This document shows positions 48,730-61,182 of a DNA stretch of 64,000 bases, in pieces (the stretch's first letter is position 1; the number at the start of each line of letters is the position of its first letter). The notes below the pieces were generated by a model. That model saw only the letters and a program-made list of their open reading frames with translations, did not search any database and was not told the origin of the DNA. Origin of the DNA: Mytilus trossulus (Eukaryota > Mollusca > Bivalvia > Mytilida > Mytilidae). The DNA lies in the NCBI RefSeq assembly GCF_036588685.1, contig NC_086374.1, forward strand, positions 27,768,886-27,832,885, in the 5' to 3' direction. The translations under genes and the position numbers were made by a program.

Positions 48730-49464
48730 CTTATTAATTTGGTTTGTCTTTTGTCATTTATCTTATTTAACTGTCGAGCACTTTCCAATGAATAAGATAG
48801 GATTTTATAATATTAGATTCAACTGAAAATGGAAAATGACAATAGCATAAACATTTATTGTATTAATATTTACATCCTTCGGGACATAACTTTTTAAGTC
48901 TTAAAAAACTAAAATCAAATTTCACTTTAAAAATTTTGATGTCTAAAAAAGACTTCAAAAATATCTAATAAAGACGGTCGTATCGTTGCTGTTGAAGAGT
49001 GTCAGCTGTCATACAATCGTGTCTTGTAAAGTTTCAGCATGCTCAAGCAAAGTGAACAAACAATCGATCTATCAACAAACCATTTAAATCTGAGTACAAA
49101 TAGGAGGAGACGTATACCATAACTTGAAACCGAATTGACAATACTTTAAGCAAGTCGGAAAACATGTCGTTTGCTTTTCTATATTTTTGTTTTGCTTCAA
49201 CCAAGATTTGGGCGAATAAGACTTTTCCTCTACGTAACATCTACATAAAAGAAACTAAGAACCAAAACGAAAATAAAACTAAATCAAAATCCACGTACTG
49301 TTGAATTATCAAATTCCGTCTTGATATTCTTGAAAAAATATTCTATCAAAAACTAGAATTTCAAAATTTATAAAAACACAATTATTTTATTAATTTGAAT
49401 TGAATATACGGGGTTATAGACTAATTTATTACATATCAGTTTGTTGAATATTACAATTTCTTAC
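48730..49464. other. intergenic, nothing firm
   Basis: A 65-codon minus-strand frame at 49043-49240 shows no recognisable domain. Apart from possible leader signals, nothing else is supported. Confidence 0.4.
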
Positions 49465-49525
49465 CTTCAGTCAAACAGTTCACATATCAGAATGAAATGT
49501 GAAGAAGGCGGGTTTAACTATATAT
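49465..49525 (-). promoter_or_regulatory. candidate TATA promoter and leader exon
   Basis: On the minus strand, tatatata at about 49510-49517 is followed roughly 25-30 bases later by a short stretch that ends in a good donor, gactgaag|gtaag, with the exon end at 49465. It is placed to feed the acceptor at 47154. Other leader-like pieces lie at 49883-49930 (acceptor ttggtttcag, donor cattgag|gtagg) and at a donor near 50261 (ccacaat|gtaag). Alternative promoters for the DOMON-b561 gene are possible. Inference only. Confidence 0.35.
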
Positions 49526-50080
49526 ACTGTTAGCATATCTTGTCATTTTAAAAGGCTAAAATTAGAAAAAGACTGGGTCGATTCATTTCTATACTTTTAA
49601 GACTGAATATACGCCAAGGTAATATTTACCTAGTTACGTTTTAAAGGGTCTATTTTAAAATTCGATCGTGATATGATTCAATAGACATCTCGTGGTTCGT
49701 ACGCACCGAGTTAGTCATAATTGTACAAAAGAACACATGACATTTAGTTTAGATTACTACAGAAAAACTATTTAATGCAAGAGTAGAATACTAAAATGTT
49801 CGAACTTTCTTCTTCAGTTGACCTATTGAAAGATACTGCACGTTATTATGTCGTTCAAAGAAAAAAGTAATGATTAAACCTACCTCAATGAGATTTGAAG
49901 TCCAAAGACATTTGTACCGTATCACGATCGCTGAAACCAACAAAAAATAAAAACAAAGAATGTATAAATATTTGAATACTTGGAAAGCTTAGTTTCTTAA
50001 AAATTTCCATATGTATCAACGGATAGTTTTTGAAAGGTATACACTACATTGAATAAAAAACTTTCTCCGGTTCAGTATAG

Positions 50081-50142
50081 AATCCGCGTGATAAATCCAC
50101 AGAAACAAGAATCCGCGTGATAAATCCACAGAAACAAGAGAG
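50081..50142 (+). repeat. 30-bp tandem duplication
   Basis: agaatccgcgtgataaatcc acagaaacaa occurs twice head to tail. A slippage-type duplication with no coding meaning. Confidence 0.8.
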
Positions 50143-50339
50143 ATGTACAAACAAACAAAATGCAAACCTCTCTCATCAGGGCAAAATCGAAAGTTATTCA
50201 CTGACATTGTTGTGATAAAAAGACTTCTAATCTTGTGTCGAGAGTAGAAACTGAAATCTTACATTGTGGTGGAAGCTAGCTGTTTTAAACGCCGGATATG
50301 GTATGCAATATTGCTTCAGATGTAGAGATGAACCGGGAA

Positions 50340-53300
50340 CGTGCAGGAACCTTTTCATTGGCAAGTCCGATTTACAGTTTATATCTGTAATTTGTTAATG
50401 CAACATTACTTTCTTACCCTTGTACAGGATATTTTCAAACATGTCAATCTTCAGATATGATTTATCCTAACTATTTTTACCCTACTGTTAACATATTTAC
50501 TACCAAACTTTAATATATTTTGACCGGTAAATTTGTTATCAATGATCTGTCACAATATAAACATTCGGAAGTCGCGACGCATGTCGTGTTGTCTAGCATT
50601 CGTAACTTTAGTAAGTAGCAGGATAATGTTTGGTCTTTGATGTACCTGGGGTCAGGGAAGATCACTTCTAACCTTAAATCTTAAAAACAACTCTTTCTGA
50701 CATGTAAAAAGTCCAGAAAAAAACAGTTTCCGTAGATCGTCATAACGAAATAAGGACATTATTAGATTTATAAACATACGTCATTGGCCAGCTGGACACA
50801 CAAACATGGTACATCTTAGTTTCAATTTCATACTTCCGCATTTTTTGTGTGCTATTCTTTACTGAACGTGATGATATGTGGTTCTTACGGCTGTACTCAA
50901 CATGCTATATTCGTATCCGACTAAATCAGAAAGGTTTATCTGCATGTGCGAATGTTATCTCCGTAATTTTATAGTTATTCAACAATCATGCAGTGTTCTC
51001 GAAAACTGTCCAAACCTTGTAAACCAAGGAAGGTCCTCTAATTTCGAAGAAGTTGTTTTCCTGATGTCCGCCTAAATGTTTGCGGTGGTTTTTTTTTCTT
51101 TTCCAGCTTTTTGATATTTAGTGTAGTTCCTAATTACATTGTATATCACCGCATAACTTTTGGACAAATTTGCCTCCTCTTATTTATAACATATGCTTAG
51201 GTAGCAAAAGTTTTACTGCTCATACAGGATCGCCAAATCTTTTCTTGTTGTTAGCATTATATAAGTGTGTAGTTCTAAAGACAACAAGGATAAACGAAAT
51301 TTCTAGAACTCTGTTCAAGACAGTTTATGATGGTTATACTGCACAGCTTATTTGAAATAAAAAAAACATTTACCCGAACTACAAATTGTAAAGCCACCTG
51401 TATTTTGTTGAGAACTGTGTGTTGACCACAATATATGTCATTTTATTGTTTTATCATTGGACTGCTGTATCATTTAAGAATATAAGTAACATCTTCTTTC
51501 ATTCATACACTTTAAGATCCGGTTAATATACTTAAAAATCAAAGACGTGATAACCAACCATTACTTGGAGAGATCAATTTTATTTCTTTCCCTAAAAAAG
51601 AATGTCTGAAGATTAATTTAAGAGAGATGTGCCTATTCATTTTAGAAAATGTAGGATAAACAAAAACTGTTATTATTTCAATGTTTGACTCCCCCTTTTT
51701 TCAATGTGTATTCAATCTTAATGACAAGTCTCAACTAAACGAAGTAGTTAAGAGGGACCATGGATAAACCAGGCAGTGGATGGCACATGACATATTTTTT
51801 TTCTTTAAATTTTTTCCATCTATTTCATATCACAAAGTCATTCTTTCTCAAAGTTTTTTTTTTTTTTTATTAACTGCAACAAACAAAGAGAAAAAAACCC
51901 ACATAGAAAGCACTGAAAGTTCATTGAAATGGGAGATAACTCTTCATTTTGTACAAAATTTTGTTGCATTGTTTAGTGAACTTTTAAAATCAGTTTCTGA
52001 GCCATCCACTGTTGATTCAAAAATATCTTTGAAATATATATCCTTTGTATGATATAAATATTGCATTGGAACCAAAAATTCAGTGGGAAAAAAATATGTT
52101 GTGCCACCCATATTATAGGATTTGCCTGATATTTACTTGGACAGCCTCATAAATGATTCCTGTATAGGCACATTAGTACAATATGATCCTCAATAAAACT
52201 GCACTAGAGTGGTCACTAATCAAGACTAAATATTTAAATAGTCGCTATAAATACCAATGACCACAAATTAATCTAAAACTTATATTTATTTTCAGAAATG
52301 TCAATAAATAATTATCTTGTTTAACTTGAAGACATTTATTTAGTATTTACATGTACAAAAAATCCAGATTACAGATGTAATAGCGCAGTGAGAACAAAGA
52401 GATTCTGCGTATGTCAAGTGTTAAGCAACACTAGACTGATTTGTTCCTTCAAGGTACCATAATTCATTTTGAAGTGAAGTATATAACTGGTAAATATAGA
52501 CCTTTTAAAAATCATTCATTCAGTATTGTTCGAAAAAGAATTACATATTTTGACGCACTTATGCATACCCATGGAAAAAATTGGTATATCTTAAAAATAA
52601 AAAATAGGATAAAAAATGAGTGGAGCCTTTCTGTAATAATTATTATGGATATATATATCATATATGATGCTTTATGAAATTAGCGTTTGACATATGCATT
52701 ATTTTTATTGATGTATTAAATTTGTGATGAAAATATGATCGTGTCATATAATTTGACGGAATGTATAACATTTTGACCCTTTTCATGATGAAATTGAGCT
52801 AAAGTTTTATTTTATATTTATCATCCGAATCACTAAAAAATGATTTGGCCAACTTCGAGTGTTCATTCAGTGCTAAAATACGAGTGTTCATTCAGTGCTA
52901 AAATACGAGTGTTCATTCAGTGCTAAAACACGATACAATTAACAGTTGTCACCTTAAAAAATGAAAGCGATGTATTGTAAATCAGAGATAACTCACAAAC
53001 TTTTTTAGCATATCGATTCAGTTCCATTTTGATAAAAGACTGTACAAGTTATACGTAATCAAAATGTTTTCATGACATACCATACTAAGCAATGTGTTGC
53101 TTATTTGTTTTGTAACGATTTCCACATCGATCTTTAGACGAGTGATTAAGTAATATACTATGGAATAAAATCAAAATTCTATCCCTTTTTTACCTTTTAA
53201 GTGCAGATACACTATTTGAAGCAACACTATGCCAGGTAAGGAGCAAATTGTGTTGGTACAAAAGGGACTGTCTTTTAGGAATTAAAATGATCTGTTCTTT

Positions 53301-55220
53301 AGCTTTAAAAAAAGTTAAATATAAAACAATTGATGACTCAGAATAGTAAAAAAAACTGTATTCTTTCAAAAGTGTTATGTGGGTCTAAGTGGGGTTTGAA
53401 GGCATGCGAATAATTTGTATATATCATTTTTATCAATGCATTACATCGGTAAAGAGATAAAAAAAAAAAATATACAAATAATAACAATATGTACAAATAA
53501 TTAAGTGAGAGAGGTTACATAAGTTACAAGACAGGAGTACAAACACAAGTATTAATAAATTTTAATAAAGACAAAAGCTTCTTCAGAACTGGTTTTCTTG
53601 TACTTGACATAAGTTCAGATAATTTAACTGTATTATGACGTTTTGTAAAAAGATAAAAGACGATTAAAAAAATAAAGAATAAAGAATAATGGAATGCTAT
53701 AAGATATAAGAAAATGGCGAAAAAAATAGAATACAAAATTAAAGTCCCCCTCTCGCAGTCTCTCATGTGTTGTCTGGATCTCTCTTTTCCCAAGTGAACC
53801 TCTCCTTCAAATGTATAGAGGTTGGTTGAAAAGGTCTAGTTTTTTTTATAAATTCATCTAACCAAAGATTAGTCTCACTACACAAATTCTTGATCTAACC
53901 TTTCTTTTTATAAGGACCAATCAATTATAGTTATGATTTCTGTGTTCTAATGTCCCATTGTATAATTCAAAATATATCTAGAATTCAATTTGGCAAACAT
54001 TGTATTTAGCCATTGATTTTGAATACTTTTGTACTATTGAATGAGGGTGTATACAGTTCAGTTTAAGGTGAATTGGAAAATACATTTTATTTAAATATCT
54101 TATGATAAAGAAGATAAATATTAAAAATGAAAATCGTGACGATATTCTCATATGTACAAATTTGATGATCATTCATGTAGCTTTATATATATATTTATTT
54201 GCATGATGGATTTTTCCGGGATTGTTTAATATTTAACATGACGAACTTGTTATTCAAATCGAAATACTAGGTATGTAAAAAACACACTGAAAATGTGTTT
54301 ATTAACACAGGATATCGCGACATCACCGATAGTGTTGAATTGAAGGACTGACGTCATCCGAACGGGGATTTAGTATATATATATATGCAGTGTTTGCATA
54401 GTGTGAATACTGAAATACAATTTTTACTAAAAATAAACAAACGAAAAATTAAGTTTATTATAAAATAGCTATAAAACTTGAGCGAATTATCACTGTTCAA
54501 CTGAAAAATGAAGACATATCGGACCGGTTTAAAAAAAAACCAACGATGTTGGACCGTTTGTAGAGACAAGTCTTTAGACACATGTCAGATCGTCTATGAT
54601 AAAGACAACTTAGATATAATAGTCTTATAGAAGATGGCTGGTGTGATATTTGATCGATAAATAAATACACAAAACGTGTAGCTTGAAGACAACATGCGCC
54701 ATTTCATAGACACAACTGGAACCGCCAATAGAGACAATTTATGCCTCAAAAATGAAAACAACCCAAGGTACCGATCAAAGGAGAAACGATTCATACGATA
54801 AAACCAGACAACTTTAATATGAATCAAAATCTGATAATGCACACTGCTACCACAGATAGCAGATTTCTGATTTTGGATAGTAACATATAAAATGAAGATG
54901 AGTCAACAATTTTTATAGGTGTGTTGTCGGAGTATCCTGCTTTGATCATGAAAGGTCCACTCCTATAATATCATTTCAAAATATTGCAAGTGATGCTTAT
55001 TGTTACTCTTAACTACGAAAAAACAATTTAATTATGTTATGGTTTCTGCACGTTAAACAAACAAACATTCACTCAGGCAAATGAACTTGCTTATAAGTTT
55101 CTATAAATGATGTTATCTAAACACTTAACCTTTAAAAAAGGAGAGTAAAAACAAGGACAAGTTCAATTGACGCCCCCTTTTATAATATTTGTAATATTCT
55201 TGATATCGTTTAAATTAAAT
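50340..55220. other. long gene-free stretch
   Basis: No exon with convincing coding content or splice pairing was found. Small features only: a 24-bp unit (gagtgttcattcagtgctaa) repeated three times at 52857-52930, and a TATA-like tatatatatata at 54374-54385. Frames at 50878, 51780, 52441 and 53524-53793 look like chance. Confidence 0.45.
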
Positions 55221-55225
55221 GCATG

Positions 55226-55329
55226 AGGGCTCGTTTCGTGGAATTTTTTGGGACAAATATATGCTTGTCCGCATAACAGTCGATGTGTATACATTTCATC
55301 TACAAAAACTTCCATGAGACGAGCCCTTG
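55226..55329. repeat. 104-bp foldback element
   Basis: gagggctcgtttcgtggaat on the left pairs imperfectly with acttccatgagacgagccct on the right. The outer bases tgcatgagggctcg and cgagcccttgtgg continue the symmetry in part. Confidence 0.6.
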
Positions 55330-55939
55330 TGGTTGATGCAGAAACAATTCTAATAACAGAACACTGGTTACGCCATTTACGCGTTATAACTCATTTATGT
55401 ATCTTCAATATTATCATCTAGATATATATTTCGTTATTTGGATAAGCCGGCAGATTATTTTACTGTTTCAATTTGTTCATAAATGTTTTGAACTCAGAAA
55501 GCTCAATGTATCATATATATGTGACCGTTCTGAATATTGCCCTGCTATTTTATATAATCGATATCATTAATTATTAATTAAAATATATGCTTATGGCTTA
55601 GGTCTGACTGTAGCTTAATATCATAAAATAAGGTGATCATATGTATTTAGATATGATTGTCAGAATTATTTGTGTATTGTAATACTCTGCTAATTATGGG
55701 TCTTTGAATTAATTTTGATAAATCAACGGCTAACTGGGATAACATCATAGACTGTACGAGTTTTGATTGACAGATCGCAAAATACGATATTTCTACATTG
55801 GCATCGGAAAAGTATGAGTATAGTAGTATATACCTGAATGAAATGTACGTAACTAGCTCAAAATACTCGAGGACAATGCGTCTTAGAGAGATGTGAAAGT
55901 GACGTAGGAGGTGAAAATATGATCACGACTTCCTAAAGT

Positions 55940-56692
55940 GTACACTGGCACCTCTAGTTTAAGTACTCTTACGCAATGCTCTTACGCAATGCTTCGCATG
56001 TTCGATTAGTTCTTCGTATTTTGTACAATGTCACCTTTATTTCTAGATACTCGCATTGTTCTTCGTAAATTGTACAATGGCACCCTTATTTCTAGATACT
56101 CTTACACAAGGGTTCGCATGTTCGCATTGTTCTTCGTAAATTGTACACTGTCACCCTTATTCATATACTCTTACGCAAGGCTTCGCTTGTTCGCATTGTT
56201 CTTCGTAAATTGTACACCGTCACCCATATTTCTAGATACTATCACACAAGGCTCCGCATGTTCGATTAGTTCTTCGTATATTGTACAACGTCAGCCTTAT
56301 TTCTAGTTAATATCACACAAGGCTTCGCATGTTTGCATTGTTCTTCGTAAATTGTACAATGACACCCTTAATTATTTCTATATGCTATCACACAAGGCTT
56401 CGCATGTTCGATTAGTTCTTCGTATATTGTACAATGTCACCTTTATTTCTAGATACTATCACACAAGGATTCGCATGTTCGCATTGTTCTTCGTAAATTG
56501 TACAATGGCACCCTTATTTCTAATTACTATCACACAATGCTTCGCATGTTCGATTAGTTTTTCGTAAATTGTACACCGTCACCCTTATTTCTAGATACTA
56601 TCACACAAGGCTTTGCATGTTCGATTAGTTCTTCGTATAGTGTACACTGTCACCCTTATTTTTAAATAATATCAAATCGTGAATGCATCGCT
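55940..56692 (+). repeat. 71-76-bp tandem array upstream of peptide gene
   Basis: About eleven units. Each carries cttcgcatgttcg, attagttcttcgta or cattgttcttcgta, ttgtacaatgtcaccc and ttatttctagatactatcac with acacaagg. Two alternating variants (gattagttcttcgtat and gcattgttcttcgtaa) suggest higher-order structure. It ends about 25 bp before a TATA box at 56718. Frames read through it are repeat by-products. Confidence 0.85.
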
Positions 56693-56717
56693 TGTTGGCA
56701 TTGTTTTTCGTAAATCG

Positions 56718-56725
56718 TATAAAAG
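56718..56725 (+). promoter_or_regulatory. TATA box of peptide gene
   Basis: tataaaag, 206 bp before the predicted start codon at 56924. A start of transcription near 56750 would give a 5' leader of about 170 bases that includes an upstream open frame. Confidence 0.5.
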
Positions 56726-56792
56726 TAACTGGAAATAATTCATACTGGTCAAGTGTCTATACAATCTGATCAAGCAGTTAATTAACTGCAAA

Positions 56793-56927
56793 ATGAAGTT
56801 AATCGGTTTAATATGTATTTGGAAATTAATCGGATATATTGCGCTCCTCTATAAAGTTATCAGAAGAGATATTCTCTGCATTCATAACAAGAAACTTCTA
56901 TTACTGAACATAATAGGAACAGAATGA
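56793..56927 (+). CDS. upstream ORF whose stop overlaps the peptide start
   Basis: A 44-codon frame from ATG at 56793 to TGA at 56925-56927. The main start codon occupies 56924-56926, so the two share the bases ATGA. If the leader includes it, the frame could limit or couple translation of the peptide precursor. The product (MKLIGLICIW..., hydrophobic then basic) has no recognised domain, and translation is unproven. Confidence 0.3.
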   Translation: MKLIGLICIWKLIGYIALLYKVIRRDILCIHNKKLLLLNIIGTE

Positions 56928-58852
56928 AGTACAGCATGTTTATGTCTTTAGTGTGTTTATTGTCACTGACGGTGTCTGGTAAGTTACGTTTTAATGTTTA
57001 TAAGAATAAAGTTATGTGGTATGATAGTCAATGAAACTACCAGCTATAAACCAAATTACTTTGAGGCATCTAACTATAGGTTATCATAGCCATGAAAACA
57101 ACTCGGCATGACAATGTAGGACAATAAACGAGAAACAAACAGCCGGAACGTAAAAAAAACACATTTACGACAGACAGAAAAATGAGACAAATACTGAATT
57201 GAAGGCTCCTTCCTGACTTTGGATTTTCTATGAAATGTGGCAGGTGAAACTAATTTGCGAGCGCTAAATCCTCTCATAAACCTGAGAAGATGGTGACCGT
57301 GTAACAGTACAACAGAAGAACGAACCGGAAAGGAATTAAACACCAAAACGACAAAAAGTCTAAACACAGCCAACAAAATAAAACACATGTCATTTAGTGC
57401 CGATATAATGGTAGTACATGTGCAAAAGATTTATTAAAGCTGAAGTTTTGAGCTATTTAGACATTTTAAAATTTGATCATATGCAATGTTAAAAAGTTAG
57501 TCATAATATTGTTAAAATTCCTTAGACTTTTAGATGAAGCTGTGAAACTGTATTTTTTTGTCTAGATCAGAGAAGTTTTTGAAAATTTCCCATATGTTAA
57601 AATAATATCAGAGGAAATAAGTCTTGCCTCTTTTACTGGTTTTGAAGATTTGAGTAGCACCAGTTTAGTCTTCACGCAATTTCAGCCAGTTATAATTTTA
57701 TAGAATAAATGATAATTTGGTCTAACATGGGAAAGAGTCACGGAATAAAGGAAAGATTTTAACTCTTATCTCTGCAACAAGGATCACACGAATCCAACCG
57801 TGCAAGACCCTTATGGGTAGTCAAGGTCGTCGTATACAAATCTGTTATAGTACATGGTCATTCAGCCTTCGCTATTTAATGATTTTCAGGATCATTTACC
57901 TTACCAAGCAGTCTATTGCAGAAAATAGCAGATTCAGGGTCCTTGAAGATTGCTGATAAAAGAGTTCAGCGTAAGTAGTTTGATTTAAATACTGTGAATT
58001 AGAAATTATTGCGAGGTTTTATTAATTCTAATAATGCGATTGTGTGAGTATCACAATAATGAGAACTCGCATTTTGATAAAAAAAAATAATACATAGATC
58101 TTTATGCAGATTTGCTTGTAATCGCAATAATTAAACTCGCAATGTTGTCAATTCGTGAAAAATCGCAATAATAAATGCACGTAATAATTTCTCAATTTAC
58201 AATTTACGACTGAAATATTGATGTTTTTAACAGATTTTTCTTCGGTTGACAATTCTCATTCTATATGTTCAATTTCTGGATATTACCAGACAAAGAATCC
58301 ATAAGGCAAACAAAACGTTACACAGAAAACTATGGTGAAAATTTGAAACTCGTCAACCAAAAACAATCGCTCTGAATTCAGATGATCACCATTGCTTGTA
58401 AATTGTTAGTGCATTTGATCTTTTCGTGTCTTTTATTAAAGAGTTGACATGATTCGCCAATACTTTAATCAATCAGAATTAATACGGAATACAAGTTTGA
58501 CAAGTTTTGGTGCAATTTCAATTTATGCAGTTATTGGGTAAACGTTAAGAATCATTGGTCAGGTAACTCTATGTTAGTAGCTAGAATTTAATTTTTGACA
58601 ATTAAAATACATTAAACTTCAAACACTAGTTAAAATTTAAACACTGTTAGCACATTATACAGTTTACATGTTAGATTAACTTTCTATTTTAAGAATGTTT
58701 CCGCCAACAAAAGTCAAAAAATAAGAAAATACATTGCCTTGATTTAGATTTTTTTGCTATTTTCAGAAAAGATGAACTTTGGTCGACAAAATGGAGATGG
58801 AAAGTCTTTTAATCAACTGGTATCTTACTTATATAATATTGGTAAAAAGTAA
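56924..58852 (+). CDS. candidate secreted amidated-peptide precursor, 3 exons
   Basis: Exons 56924-56978, 57890-57970 and 58767-58852 join with two phase-1 introns (donors ctg|gtaagt and agc|gtaagt; acceptors tttcag). The product is 73 residues. Residues 1-19 form a signal peptide (MKYSMFMSLVCLLSLTVSG). A short spacer follows (SFTLPSSLLQKIADSGSLK), then the dibasic site Lys-Arg at 42-43. The last 30 residues begin VQQKMNFGRQ and end SYLYNIGKK at the stop. Gly-Lys-Lys is the usual signal for trimming and C-terminal amidation, so a 27-residue peptide ending in isoleucine amide is predicted. I do not recognise the family. AATAAA occurs at 59103. It could be a hormone, neuropeptide or other secreted peptide. 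Confidence 0.6.
57020..57400 (+). repeat. dispersed repeat in peptide gene intron 1
   Basis: Contains gtcaatgaaactaccagcta, aacaaacagccggaacg and ttgaaggctccttcctgact, a diverged relative of the family at 60640-60960 and 34140-34400. The minus-strand frame across it (57074-57388) is not a gene. Confidence 0.5.
57993..58200. mobile_element. MITE-like foldback in peptide gene intron 2
   Basis: Starts gtgaattagaaattattgcg and ends gtaataatttctcaatttac, inverted relative to each other. The words aatcgcaataat and ataatgcgat recur inside. About 208 bp, of a type common in bivalve genomes. Confidence 0.65.
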
Positions 58853-60639
58853 ATTTGTTTTGAGTTTTGAAAGATAAAATTTGTTATGTCGTTTGTATTT
58901 GTTAAACTTTATTGATGACGGTGTCCATGAACTGTAAATTTATCAACACACATATATAATGACAGCATTGCAAAGACATCGTTCGTTGTTTTCTTACATT
59001 ATGGTAGATGGTTAATAGATTTTTCAGTTATTCTCAGACAATATACATCAAGGGGGTACAATCTTTTCATTATTTCATTATATCAAGGTGATATCCACTG
59101 TCAATAAAAGGCAAAATCAAATACGAAGTGCATGGAAGAGCAATGAAAACATTAAGTTTCGAAAAGTTATGAGAAATACTGTTGAGATCTGCTGAGGCAA
59201 TCTACGGTCTGGAGGGGAAACAAGCTTCAGTGTTTCGAAAAAATCAACATTTTAAAAGAGTAAATCTACAGAAAATGAACATATAAATAATATTTTTTGT
59301 CAACATAAACATGCACCTCCAAAAGTGGTGAATACAAGCTGGTGATACACTCGGATACGAAACGTCCACTAGGTGGCATCGATTTAGTTTTTGTCATCAA
59401 AGATTATGACCAGGCTTATAATATGGTATACCAGACTCGCGTTTCATCTATATAGCACGCATCAGTGACGGTATGGACTATTTAACACAATATTATACTG
59501 AGATACTTACGTAATTTTTGTAATTATTTCCTTACTAAGGTAACACAGACCAAGACAGTGGGAATATTCTAATTAATGTTTTTTAACTTTCAACTTTTTG
59601 TTTAACTAACTAATACCATACCAACTTGACCTAAATTGTTATCTCTTTCTAATGTTTTTCAAATAATCAATCACATGAAATAAGAATTTATCTGTTTTGA
59701 AGTTTAGAAAATATAAACCAAGTGTTATGTAAATAGTACGTGAAGTAAATGTTAAAAAATATAAGAATTTAGTCCTATATGTAAAGGTTATTCACCTACG
59801 CACTCTGATCTCAATAATTGACAAATTTACCACTTAATTAACTTGTATATCTCATTGTGTTTAAGTTTCGGAACTTTTACTAGTTTAACTGAATACATTC
59901 TACTTACTTACGCTTTAACTAACGCGTCTTTAATCTTCCAAGAAGTGTCGATACAGAATTGAACTGCCTAGCTTTATAAGTGTAGAAAACGACTAAATAT
60001 AATATGGCTCAAAAAGTTCATTAGGTTCAGGATTCACACAAGTTATATCGAAATTACTCATCTGGTCATACGTACATTTTATAGGTTGTTCTTATCTTGT
60101 ACTTATACACCAGTGCCTCATGTACGGAGAAGGGTTGGGCGATCACAAACATGTTTAATCAATCTTTGTTTGCCTTTATCAAGCCGAGAGCTAGTAGTCC
60201 AATGATTGTCTGCCATAAAACAATTACAATGTTAAAATTTCAAGTGTCAATTAAAGGTGTTGGGTTCGTTTTTACTATTGATCACGTTGGCTCTCAACCT
60301 TACCCTGCGACGAAGAGCATTATCACTGACAATCATGCAACATCTCCAAATGTTTATACGGATTGTGATTTGAACTAAAGGAATTTGATATATAAAATGA
60401 ACGAGTCTAGCCCTTTAGCCTGTAAACATATTCGGCATACGTCGGTAATCTCGTCAGTTGTTTCATTTGAAATTATATCTGTTCTTAGATAGTCTTTGAC
60501 TGCAAGACTGCACGATAGTCTTTAACAGCTTTCAAAAATCGTTTCAATTTCAAGCTTGACACGATGTGAAAAAGGTTAAAGACTGTTAGTTGACATACAT
60601 CTAGTAGGTAATTAGCTATTTGTAGCGTTTTGTTGCTCT
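58853..60639. other. intergenic with one repeat copy
   Basis: A copy of the tatcaaaggtacc family with its ggtgatacactcggatacga module lies at 59316-59480. AATAAA at 59103 may end the peptide transcript. The 93-codon frame at 60097-60378 has no ATG at its edge and no recognised domain, so no gene is called. Confidence 0.5.
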
Positions 60640-60965
60640 CTCATTGTCAGAAAATAAAATTGAGAATGGAAATGGGGAATGTATCAAAGAGACTAAAGAG
60701 AAGGAGAACAGCCGAAAAACACCAATGGGTCTTCAATACAGCGAGAAAATCCCACACCCGGAGGCCTGCTTGAGCTGGACCCTAAACAAACATTTGTACT
60801 AGTTTAGTGATAATGGACGTCATACTAAACTCTGAAATATATAAAAGAAACTAAAATTTAATAATCATACAAGACTAACAAAGGCCAGAGGCTCCTGACA
60901 TCGGACAGGCGCAAAAACGCGGCGGGGTTAAACATATTTTTTAAGATCTCAACCTTCCTCCTCTT
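60640..60965 (+). repeat. abundant mussel-type dispersed repeat
   Basis: Carries gagaatggaaatggggaatg, accaatgggtcttcaata, cccacacccggaggcctgct, acaaaggccagaggctcctg and ggcggggttaaacat. I recognise this as a high-copy repeat of Mytilus-like genomes. Partial relatives occur at 63365-63470 and 63880-63990. Confidence 0.7.
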
Positions 60966-61182
60966 TCTCTAGCCAATGTAGAAATAACAAACACACAGCA
61001 ATACGCACAGTAAAACTCAGTTTAAAAGAAGTCGAGTTCGATGTCAGAATAGATAACAAAAGAAACTAAACAAACTGGCAATGATGCAAAGACAAGATGT
61101 AAATATACTAGACTATAAACCATATAAAATATCGACTATTTGTTATTATAATTGAGTTATAATGATGATAAATTATTGATTA

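Noticed and set aside
53524..53793. 89-codon minus-strand hydrophobic frame
   Set aside because: AT-rich low-complexity translation with no ATG context, splice sites or domain features.
56028..56567. Open frames of 71-92 codons with repeated FFVNCT segments
   Set aside because: They are translations of the 71-76-bp tandem array, with no start context or splice support.
60097..60378. 93-codon plus-strand frame
   Set aside because: It opens on TTG, has no recognised domain, no splice support and lies between dispersed repeats.
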